DNA from: SW10 sp965657795
Lineage (GTDB): Bacteria; Verrucomicrobiota; Verrucomicrobiia; Verrucomicrobiales; Akkermansiaceae
Direction: 5' to 3'
Assembly: GCA_965657795.1 (NCBI GenBank)
Contig: CBFHQJ010000004.1
Span: forward strand, 29,128 to 93,127
Length of the DNA: 64,000 nt
Part shown: piece after piece, positions 10,001-16,099 of the stretch
Numbering within the stretch: position 1 is the stretch's first letter
Layout of the letters: each line of letters begins with the position of its first letter
Translations under genes and position numbers: made by a program
The notes under the pieces: generated by a model
The model's database searches: none
The model's input: only the letters and a program-made list of their open reading frames with translations
What the model was told of the DNA's origin: nothing

Positions 10001-10120
10001 ACCTACATTCGGAATAGCTGGGGCAATAAAGCGTCGCCGGTAGATGAAAAATCAGTAAGCCGTCTTAGAGGGGAGAGTTCAGAAAGAAAGACCCACTATC
10101 AGGAGTCGGATTTTCGATGA
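7082..10120 (+). CDS. Fusion: SGNH esterase + PVC-type dehydrogenase propeller + HEAT-like + cytochrome c
   Basis: 1012 residues from the ATG at 7082, chosen because AGGA lies ~10 bp upstream and a signal peptide follows; ATGs at 7052 and 7007 are less likely. Residues ~30-270 are an SGNH hydrolase (LLGGQSNMDG, MLWMQGESD, NTHFD). Residues ~300-680 are a PVC-type membrane-bound dehydrogenase domain (FAAEPQV, LWVVEM, DTNGDGKMDKS, IADMYHG), normally a PQQ-dehydrogenase-like beta-propeller. Residues ~700-860 are HEAT-like helices. Residues ~890-1000 are a cytochrome c with heme site CFSCH (Cys901-His905) and a likely axial Met further on (IPMLAFEAMM). Expected in the periplasm. The fusion implies de-esterification coupled to oxidation of the same sugar (inference). 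Confidence 0.88.
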   Translation: MEKMRSAMLVIGMMFVAIQTPVVAVVFGKRPVKLFLLGGQSNMDGCGRGEELPGMFRSHPKNVVTWDNQKKIWVELTKDSMATARRQQFGPEMAFAHRLAKTYPNHTIAISKTSAGGTKLHTQWTPGRGMYQRFIRNFRNATTNLEEAGLTYEVAGMLWMQGESDSETVEMAEAYETNLKLLVADVRKQTGNAKLPFVMGRISSSLLKKTPWNFDKAATVQEAQEAVAADDDHVYIINTDRLSTRKDNTHFDTKAQLTLGGQMAGIMIRVLANEARLPRRADYIRPEINGPVLDPVEAISKMHVADGFQLNLFAAEPQVINPVVMRFDHLGRLWVVEMVGYMNDLKGAKELEKVGRISILEDTNGDGKMDKSKVFLDGLVEPRAIAFHKNGILWADYQKLYHTVVGEDDEAVETVVVDEGYSTGHSVEHKPNGLVRAVDNWYYNAKNNYRYKEVDGKWLIERTEFRGQFGMSTDNHGRLYHGQQNTLMRAEIFSPNFFLRNANLNLRMSQLATEYNRIQPNCFNIKACEQAVFPVRRSRDIRDGYHYAVDCDIDEDGFAFRCTAACGHFYYRGNQFGEGVNAFVADPGMHFVKAMKIRREEGIPFGRNVYDDQEILASPDTRFRPVDLQSAPDGSLYIADMYHGINQHRFFMSSPLRAFIEKHGLEIPPDLGRIYRLSSKDKKPAEWKAFTNPSATELAEALASENPWMRDTAQRILVDRNPPGAREAIKEILQKSTSTLGKIHALWTLEGIGQLSEEHVVRALSEKDGDLAMHAARLSWRLGNSSALMRALIDATPESFDGSSYYLFQRLANFSQDEAQEFLTKAYLKWADKPFLAPTLLSGSGDQLESWISKIPDSRKQENILQAYERSKKVNRDLPPELQDKYLKSYHRGKKIYLVNCFSCHGKDGRGLLDMGPPLAKSDWVSGDANVITKIILKGMQGPIEVSGKKYQPKIPMLAFEAMMTDEQIADVSTYIRNSWGNKASPVDEKSVSRLRGESSERKTHYQESDFR

Positions 10121-10141
10121 GCAATTGAGTTCAAGAGGGCA

Positions 10142-11521
10142 TCATTTCTTCTCCAGCTTGACTTGATTCTGAAACAGCTCGAGGTCGGGATCGTTAACCT
10201 CCTTCATCCAATTCCACAGGTCCTTGGTCATGGCGCTGACTCGACCGGCATGTCCGCTGCCGGGTTCATCAAGCAAGTTCTCTAGGCAATCGGGGTCCTC
10301 TTTGAGGTTGTAGAGTTCCTCGCGGGTGCGATGGAGGTAGAAATCGGCGCGGGCGCGAATCTTAGGATCGTTGGCGTTCTTCATCGCCTTGAAGGTGAGG
10401 CCGCTCATCGACTCGTTGCGGAACTGGGTCTTGCCATCCGACCAGCCGTTCCAGATGTAAAGGTAGTCACCGTCATTGACGGCGCGCATCGGTAGGTGCT
10501 TCCGGGAATAGGGTCGCTCATGGAAGGTGAATACCCGCTCGCGGCCGGCTTGTTCGGCGCCCTTTATCAGAGGAAGCAGCGAAAGTCCGTTGGCGCCCTC
10601 CAGATTCTCGACACCGGCGGCGGCAAGGAAGGTCGGAGCGACGTCGATCGTGCTGACGAAATTTTTCCGATCGACCGCGCCTGATTTGATGTGGCCGGGC
10701 CAGCGCAGGATGAAGGGCGTGATGTTCGATGCGAGGTAGCAATTCGTCTTCGCGTAAGGCAGAGGCATGCCGTGGTCACTCAGGAAGAGAACCAAGGTGT
10801 TGTCGAATTCCCCGCTCTTCTTTAACTCATCGAGAACCGCACCTACGACTAGGTCGGCACGAGCGACGGATTGGAAATAAGTCGCCAATTCGGTGCGGAT
10901 GTCGGGAAGGTCCGGAAGGAAGCCCGGCACGGGCACTTGCTTGGGATCGATCTCCCGTGGGAAGGGGATCTTTTTGAAGGCATCGCCTTTTGCTCCGGCA
11001 AAGGGGCGGTGTGGGTCGGCCGCGTTGGCCATGATGAAAAATGGTTTGTCGGCGTCATTGGCTTCCTTGATGGCCGTCCGGACGGCCACGGTATAGGCTT
11101 CGGCGCTGCGACCCCCGCCGAGATCTTTCTGTTTATCGATGCGGTGGAAGGCTTCGTGGCGTGAAGGAACGACGTGGATTTCCTTGCCAATGAGGCTGTT
11201 GTAGTAGCCGGCTTTTTTGAGAGTCTCGGGCAGGCTGGGGACGTCGGACTTGATCTTGTCGAATCCGAGCGCGCCGCTGGCTTGCGGATAGCGGCCGGTC
11301 ATCAGGACGGCGCGGCAGGGCATGCAGATGGCGACGTTGACGAAGCCGCGGTCAAAGCGGATGCCTTCGGAGGCAAGTCGGTCGATGTTTGGAGTGATGT
11401 TCTTTATCGGGCAACCGTAGGCGCCAACCGAGTCACGGTTCATGTCATCGACGGTGATGAGTAAAAGGTTGGGCTTTGCGGCGAGGGAGCTGAGGCAGGC
11501 GAGGAAGAGCAGAAGGCGCAT
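10142..11521 (-). CDS. Secreted sulfatase (iduronate-2-sulfatase-like)
   Basis: 459 residues from the ATG at 11521 (RLLLFLACLSSLAA signal peptide); upstream in-frame ATGs at 11545 and 11572 are possible but not followed directly by a signal. Alkaline-phosphatase fold: T-V-D-D near residues 23-26 supplies metal ligands, and the formylglycine site is C-M-P-C-R (Cys66) followed by AVLMTGR. L-F-L-S-D-H-G-M carries the second metal pair. Arg/His residues expected in the active site are present (GRYPQ, HAFH). It needs a formylglycine-generating enzyme or anSME, not seen here. The most similar described group is iduronate-2-sulfatase-like enzymes acting on sulfated polysaccharides. It is convergent with the fusion gene ending at 10120. 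Confidence 0.9.
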   Translation of the reverse strand: MRLLLFLACLSSLAAKPNLLLITVDDMNRDSVGAYGCPIKNITPNIDRLASEGIRFDRGFVNVAICMPCRAVLMTGRYPQASGALGFDKIKSDVPSLPETLKKAGYYNSLIGKEIHVVPSRHEAFHRIDKQKDLGGGRSAEAYTVAVRTAIKEANDADKPFFIMANAADPHRPFAGAKGDAFKKIPFPREIDPKQVPVPGFLPDLPDIRTELATYFQSVARADLVVGAVLDELKKSGEFDNTLVLFLSDHGMPLPYAKTNCYLASNITPFILRWPGHIKSGAVDRKNFVSTIDVAPTFLAAAGVENLEGANGLSLLPLIKGAEQAGRERVFTFHERPYSRKHLPMRAVNDGDYLYIWNGWSDGKTQFRNESMSGLTFKAMKNANDPKIRARADFYLHRTREELYNLKEDPDCLENLLDEPGSGHAGRVSAMTKDLWNWMKEVNDPDLELFQNQVKLEKK

Positions 11522-11686
11522 GAGTTTGGGGCGGTTGGATGGCATTAGAATCAGTGCACGACCGCGATGCAACAGCCGAATCCCACTGGAAGTGTGATCA
11601 CGACCGGCTCTCGCGAGTTCATGGTCGCTTCAAGCGAGGAGGTCATTGACCATGCCTGGATTGAGCTGAGAGGTTCTACAAAGTAC

Positions 11687-11718
11687 AAAAAAAAGGCCGC
11701 TCCGGAGAGCGACCTTTT
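11687..11718 (-). terminator. Intrinsic terminator of the thioredoxin gene
   Basis: On the minus strand GGTCGCTC-TCCG-GAGCGGCC forms an 8-bp stem with a four-base loop (11695-11714), followed by a run of eight T (11694-11687). It sits 24 bp after the stop codon of the thioredoxin-like gene. Confidence 0.85.
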
Positions 11719-11741
11719 GGAGATTGTCTAAAACCGGGTCG

Positions 11742-12428
11742 TTAGAATTTGCCCAGTGCTTCTTTGGCGGACTGGATGCCTTTTTGAAGTTCGGCGAACT
11801 TTTTGGTGTTTTCCTCGTTGCGCTGGGGCTTGGTGGCAAGCCAGTCCTTGAGGTCCTTCTCGGCATCTGTCACGGCCTGGATGGCGGCCTTGTAGGCGTC
11901 AGCCTTCTTGGGGTTGGCTTTGACAAAGGCTTCGATGTTCGAAGGGCTGAGGCGAACGGCGGCCTTGAATTCGGCAATGAATGATTCCGGAGTCTTGTCC
12001 TTTCCGGCGCCGAGCTGGCCGATCTTGGTTTCGCCATCACTGTCGAGAATGAGGTAAGTCGGGTAGCCTCTTACTCCGAACTTCTCCTTAAGCTTTGTGT
12101 TCCGGTCGACATACTTCTCGGGAACGATGCTCTTGTCCTTCGGAAAATCGAGGGTCACAAGAAGGACGTTTTCCGAGGCGTATTTTTTCCAGTCATCTTC
12201 GGCGAAGACATTCTTGTCCATCAATTTGCACCATCCACACCAGTCGGATCCGGTGAAATTGAGCATGAGGGGAAGCTTCTTTTCTTCCGCGATTTTTTTG
12301 GCGGCGTCAAAATCCATGGTCCACTGGCCGAGCTTGGCCCCATCAGTTTGGACAGTGTCTTCGGCGTGGGCGGTCAGCGAAAGAGCTCCGGTAAAAAGGA
12401 TGCTCAAGGTGATGTTACGTAATTTCAT
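11742..12428 (-). CDS. Periplasmic thioredoxin-family protein (WCGWCK)
   Basis: 228 residues with signal peptide (LRNITLSILFTGALSLTAHA). A thioredoxin fold follows: K-K-L-P-L-M-L-N-F-T-G-S-D-W, then the active site W-C-G-W-C-K (Cys64 and Cys67), and V-R-G-Y-P-T-Y containing the cis-Pro. The W-C-G-W-C-K type with preceding GSDW is the usual verrucomicrobial/planctomycetal 'thioredoxin_7/DUF255-like' form. The C-terminal ~70 residues (from about 160) are an Ala/Lys/Glu-rich helical extension not part of the thioredoxin core. Likely role: disulfide reduction or isomerisation in the periplasm, perhaps serving the many exported cytochromes and sulfatases of this region (inference). Monocistronic, with a clear terminator downstream. 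Confidence 0.9.
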   Translation of the reverse strand: MKLRNITLSILFTGALSLTAHAEDTVQTDGAKLGQWTMDFDAAKKIAEEKKLPLMLNFTGSDWCGWCKLMDKNVFAEDDWKKYASENVLLVTLDFPKDKSIVPEKYVDRNTKLKEKFGVRGYPTYLILDSDGETKIGQLGAGKDKTPESFIAEFKAAVRLSPSNIEAFVKANPKKADAYKAAIQAVTDAEKDLKDWLATKPQRNEENTKKFAELQKGIQSAKEALGKF

Positions 12429-12697
12429 TTTGTCGTTTTGGTTAAGGTGGCAGGCATGTCAGGACGGCTTGATTGATCAAAGTCCTTTTGTAGATGCTGC
12501 CTGTCTTGCATGGCAAAGGAAACGTATCCGGGACGATCATTTGTTCGGGAAATTCGATGAATTTCGCAAAATGGTGATTACTGGCCAGACGGCTTCCCCG
12601 GGTCGGATTTTGAGGTCATGGAAGTCGGAGACTCTTTGTGAGTAAGGGAAATGAGTGTCTCCCAAGGCTTTCTGTAACCAAACTCGAGGACATTCAG

Positions 12698-13204
12698 TCA
12701 GGCCCAAAACTCCCAATAGAGCTCCACTCGCTGCTTGCTTACAATAAAATCGAGTATCGTTTCGCGAGGATCGCTTGAGCCGTCATCAACTTCGTCACTC
12801 AATAAATTCTCCTCACACATCGCCATCACCGCGACGGTATCAAGACAATCGAGGATTTTGTTTCCCATTTTGCGATCAACTGATTCCCCCAAGGTGAATT
12901 TGAAACCACGTGGGTCCGCATAGTAAGGAACAACCGGAACCAGTGCATTCACTTTGCCTAATATGACCAAGCTCATTTGCGTATTGAATCCTTCCGTCAC
13001 CTCCGAAAGACTTCCCTTTGGAATCAAATAGATTCGATGATGTTGATCATCGTCCAACCAACCGCAGACTGAAAAGTGGTCGGCGGTCTTGGATCCCAAT
13101 TCCCGCGCCAATGATTCAACCATCTCCAATTCGTCGCCGGCATCGGCTACGAGCCAGCCGTCTTTGCGGAGTTCAGCTTGAAAGTCAATTTCACCCAGTT
13201 TCAA
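12698..13204 (-). CDS. Hypothetical protein, 168 aa
   Basis: The frame begins at an ATG (KLGEIDFQAELRKDGWLVADAG) and ends in YWEFWA. The protein is acidic, without signal peptide or membrane segment, so probably cytoplasmic. I recognise no family or catalytic motif. Features: DDDQHHRIYLIP, VPVVPYYADPRGFKFTLGESVDRKMGNKILDCLDTVAVMAMCEE. Codon use and length look like a real gene, and no overlapping competing frame is better supported. It stands alone: 269 bp separate it from the thioredoxin gene at 12428 and it is divergent from the Gfo/Idh/MocA gene at 13398. I cannot assign a function. Confidence 0.65.
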   Translation of the reverse strand: MKLGEIDFQAELRKDGWLVADAGDELEMVESLARELGSKTADHFSVCGWLDDDQHHRIYLIPKGSLSEVTEGFNTQMSLVILGKVNALVPVVPYYADPRGFKFTLGESVDRKMGNKILDCLDTVAVMAMCEENLLSDEVDDGSSDPRETILDFIVSKQRVELYWEFWA

Positions 13205-13397
13205 AACAAGAAGTCGTTACAGATTTAAGCGTATCAGCTTTCGTTGCCACAAGTTGCGAGGTTCAGAGCGTTGGTCATCCTGCATGAGGGTAGGTAGACA
13301 GGGCGCGTAGCAAAGGATTATGTATGTAAGTAATAGGGCCCGGGCACTATTAAAGAAGAATCGAGCCTACAAAGGCGTATTTAGTAGGAGAAATATT

Positions 13398-14657
13398 ATG
13401 AGTAACGAAGAACAGCGTCACGAGATTGAAAATGGTATGCAGAACGGTCTGTCCCGGCGAGGATTCCTGCACGGGCTCGGTGGTGCCGGAGCTTTCATGG
13501 GAATGAGCGGGATGGCATCGGCCGATGAAGCCCCGAAGGATGGCGACGGAAAGGTGATTCCGGGTTTCGAAAAGGAACAAGAGGATCTCAATGCCACGAA
13601 AGGATGGCGACCGGTTTCGGATCGCAAGGTGCGGGTGGGAATTGCGGGCTATGGGCTCTGCAAATTCGGAGCTGCCTTTTTCTATCAGAATCACCCTAAC
13701 GTGGAGGTGGTCGCAGCCACGGATCTGGACCCGGCACGGTGCGCGGCTTTGGCGAAAGCAGTGGGAGCCAAGAAGACCTACCCTTCGTGTGAAGAGATGA
13801 TGAAGGATAAGTCAATCGAGGCTATCTACATTGCGACCGATGCGCCCAGTCATGCCCGTCTTGCCATTACGGCGCTTGAACATGGCAAACACGTTTGCTC
13901 CGCCGTGCCTGCCGTTTTTGGATTTGAAGCAGAGGGAGAGGCGGAGGCTTTGTTCAATGCGGTTCGCAAGAGCGGCATGAAATACATGATGAACGAGACC
14001 TCCACTTATCACGCGGCCCTTTACGAAAAGCGGATTCAGCATCAGGCTGGAGCATTGGGAAAGATCCTCTACTCGGAAGGCGAGTATTGGCACGACGGGG
14101 TGGGCACGCTTGGCAGCTACAATCCGAAAACCGGCAAAATTGATCAATTTGGCTGGCGCCGCTCGGTCCCGCCGATGTGGTATCCTACTCATGCCACGGC
14201 CTATTACGTTTCGGTGACCGGTGGTCGCTTTACCGAAGTTTCCGGGATGGGAACCCGTAGCCTGTATCCCGAATACCAGGATGGCGACAATCAGCATAAG
14301 AATCCTTTTGGCACTGAGATTGCCATGCTCAAGACCAGTGAAGGAGGGATCTCACGGATGGGAGTGAGTTGGGATATGAAGAACGCCCACGGAGAGCAGG
14401 GGCGGGTCTATGGACAAAAGTCACATGATAAGAAGATCAATGGGAGCCGCCCTCCTTTACCACCCGGAGTGCAGGGCGGCGGGCACGGTGGTTCCCATGG
14501 TCAGCTTACCAATAATTTTATCGAGTCGATTCTGCTCGACCAAAACCCCATCGTGGATGTCGGCGATGCCTTGAATATGACGTTGGCAGGTGTCATCGCT
14601 CACAAATCAGCTTTGCAAGACGGAGCGTGGATGAAAATTCCACAGTATGATTTGTAG
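13398..14657 (+). CDS. Tat-exported Gfo/Idh/MocA family oxidoreductase
   Basis: 419 residues from the ATG at 13398, which has TAGGAG about 8 bp upstream; that decides against the upstream in-frame ATG at 13320. The leader S-R-R-G-F-L-H-G-L-G-G-A-G-A is a Tat signal. The Rossmann fold starts at V-G-I-A-G-Y-G (NAD(P) binding), with D-L-D-P-A-R after strand 2. The usual E-K-P motif is replaced by S-A-V-P. A C-terminal GFO_IDH_MocA-like sheet follows. Secreted members of this family in PVC bacteria sit next to DUF1501/DUF1553 and DUF1080 genes and are thought to process sugars or act as glycosidases through keto intermediates. The stop lies 2 bp from the stop of the convergent DUF1501 gene. Confidence 0.88.
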   Translation: MSNEEQRHEIENGMQNGLSRRGFLHGLGGAGAFMGMSGMASADEAPKDGDGKVIPGFEKEQEDLNATKGWRPVSDRKVRVGIAGYGLCKFGAAFFYQNHPNVEVVAATDLDPARCAALAKAVGAKKTYPSCEEMMKDKSIEAIYIATDAPSHARLAITALEHGKHVCSAVPAVFGFEAEGEAEALFNAVRKSGMKYMMNETSTYHAALYEKRIQHQAGALGKILYSEGEYWHDGVGTLGSYNPKTGKIDQFGWRRSVPPMWYPTHATAYYVSVTGGRFTEVSGMGTRSLYPEYQDGDNQHKNPFGTEIAMLKTSEGGISRMGVSWDMKNAHGEQGRVYGQKSHDKKINGSRPPLPPGVQGGGHGGSHGQLTNNFIESILLDQNPIVDVGDALNMTLAGVIAHKSALQDGAWMKIPQYDL

Positions 14658-14659
14658 AT

Positions 14660-16051
14660 CTAGGCAATGATACCCTGCTCCACATTTCCGGCGACGTCGG
14701 TGAGACGGAAGTCCCGGCCGGCGTAGTTATAAGTGAGGCGTTCGTGATCGAGACCGAGGAGGTGAAGCATGGTGGCGTGTAGGTCGTGCATGTGCAGCCG
14801 GTCGGTGACGGCGGTGTCGCCAACCTCGTCCGTCGCGCCGTGGGCGTATCCGGGTTTGGTGCCGCCTCCGGCAAGCCAGGTGGTGAAGCCGCGCGGGTTG
14901 TGGTCGCGCCCGTCCTTGCCTTGTGAAAAGGGGGTGCGGCCAAATTCGCTTCCCCACCAGACGAGGGTATCCTCGAGGAGTCCGCGTTGCTTGAGATCTT
15001 GCAGGAGTCCGGCGACGGGCTGGTCGGTGGCATGGGCGTGAACCTTATGCTTGGGCATGTTGGAATGCTGGTCCCAGCGTGGGTTAACCGACTCGTCCGA
15101 GTAGTTGACCTGAATGAATCGCACTCCGCGTTCCGCAAGTCGCCGGGCCATGAGGCACTGTCGACCGTAGTCATCGGTCGCTTTTTCCCCGATACCATAC
15201 ATTGATTTTGTGGCTTCAGACTCTTCCGAAAGGTCGAGAATATCAGGCGCATTCATTTGCATGCGGAAGGCGAGGTCGAAGGATTCGATGGCGGCGTTGA
15301 TGTTCTGATCGTTCTTGCTCTGCGCCTGCTGCCGGTTGAGTTGCTGGAGGAAGTCGAATTGCTTCGACTGGGAGTTGAGGGGAAGATGGGGGTTGTTGAG
15401 ATTACGAATGGTGGCCTTCGAGGCGGGTAGTCCGGCTCGGCCAATGCAAGTGCCCTGATGAATGGCGGGGAGGAAGGCGTTCGAGTAATTGCGTGGTCCG
15501 CCTTTGCTGGCGGAGGGCATGATGGTGACGAAGCCGGGAAGGTTTTCGTTTTCGGTCCCGAGACCATAGGTCACCCAGCTGCCCATGGAGGGACGAACGA
15601 GGTTGGTCGCTCCGGTGTGGAGGAAAAGAGTGGAAGGTCCGTGCGCCACTCCTTCGGTGTGCATGGAATGGATGAAGCAGAGATCATCGACGTGTTTGGC
15701 GATGTGGGGAAAGAGGCTGCTGACCCAGCGACCGGATTGCCCGTATTGTTTGAAATCCCAGAGTGGTTTGAGAAGTTTACGCTGACTTTTTTTCCCGAAG
15801 GTCGTCTTGCGAACGCCAACAAAGTCGAAGGACTGGCCATCGCGCTTGATGAGCTCGGGCTTGTAGTCGAAGGAGTCGACATGGGAAGGGCCGCCGGCCA
15901 TGAAGAGGAAGATGACGCGTTTGGCTTTTGCCGGAAGTACGGGGGCTTTCGGAGTTAAAGGATTGGAGGCACTCTGGCCGAGAAGCGAGGAGAGCGCGAG
16001 GGAGCCGAATCCACAGCTGGAGGACTTTAAAAGTTGGCGGCGGTTGAGCAT
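14660..16051 (-). CDS. DUF1501 protein with Tat signal
   Basis: 463 residues. N-terminus L-N-R-R-Q-L-L-K-S-S-S is a Tat-type leader. The body matches DUF1501 (alkaline-phosphatase/sulfatase-like fold): F-L-F-M-A-G-G-P-S-H-V-D-S-F-D-Y-K-P, V-D-D-L-C-F-I-H-S-M, G-P-S-T-L-F-L-H-T-G, W-W-G-S-E-F-G-R-T-P, and D-H-N-P-R-G. These carry the metal-ligand-like Asp/His residues of the superfamily but no formylglycine Cys. DUF1501 genes are nearly always next to a DUF1553/DUF1549 cytochrome gene, as here (16100-18847, 48 bp upstream, same strand). The biochemical role of the pair is not established. It ends against the convergent Gfo/Idh/MocA gene. Confidence 0.9.
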   Translation of the reverse strand: MLNRRQLLKSSSCGFGSLALSSLLGQSASNPLTPKAPVLPAKAKRVIFLFMAGGPSHVDSFDYKPELIKRDGQSFDFVGVRKTTFGKKSQRKLLKPLWDFKQYGQSGRWVSSLFPHIAKHVDDLCFIHSMHTEGVAHGPSTLFLHTGATNLVRPSMGSWVTYGLGTENENLPGFVTIMPSASKGGPRNYSNAFLPAIHQGTCIGRAGLPASKATIRNLNNPHLPLNSQSKQFDFLQQLNRQQAQSKNDQNINAAIESFDLAFRMQMNAPDILDLSEESEATKSMYGIGEKATDDYGRQCLMARRLAERGVRFIQVNYSDESVNPRWDQHSNMPKHKVHAHATDQPVAGLLQDLKQRGLLEDTLVWWGSEFGRTPFSQGKDGRDHNPRGFTTWLAGGGTKPGYAHGATDEVGDTAVTDRLHMHDLHATMLHLLGLDHERLTYNYAGRDFRLTDVAGNVEQGIIA

Positions 16052-16072
16052 GTGGGAAGCTGGGTTGGTGGA

Positions 16073-16090
16073 CTTGGACTAAAGTCCAAG
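16073..16090. promoter_or_regulatory. Perfect inverted repeat between DUF1553 and DUF1501 genes
   Basis: CTTGGACT-AA-AGTCCAAG is an 8-bp perfect palindrome with two central bases, inside the 48-bp gap between the DUF1553 stop (16100) and the DUF1501 ATG (16051). No T-run follows. It could be an mRNA hairpin balancing expression of the two genes or an operator. Confidence 0.4.
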
Positions 16091-16099
16091 CTCCGTAAT

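Noticed and set aside
12429..12697. Gap between thioredoxin and the 168-aa hypothetical gene
   Set aside because: Checked both strands: no signal peptide, motif, tRNA-like fold or strong hairpin; treated as promoter/intergenic.
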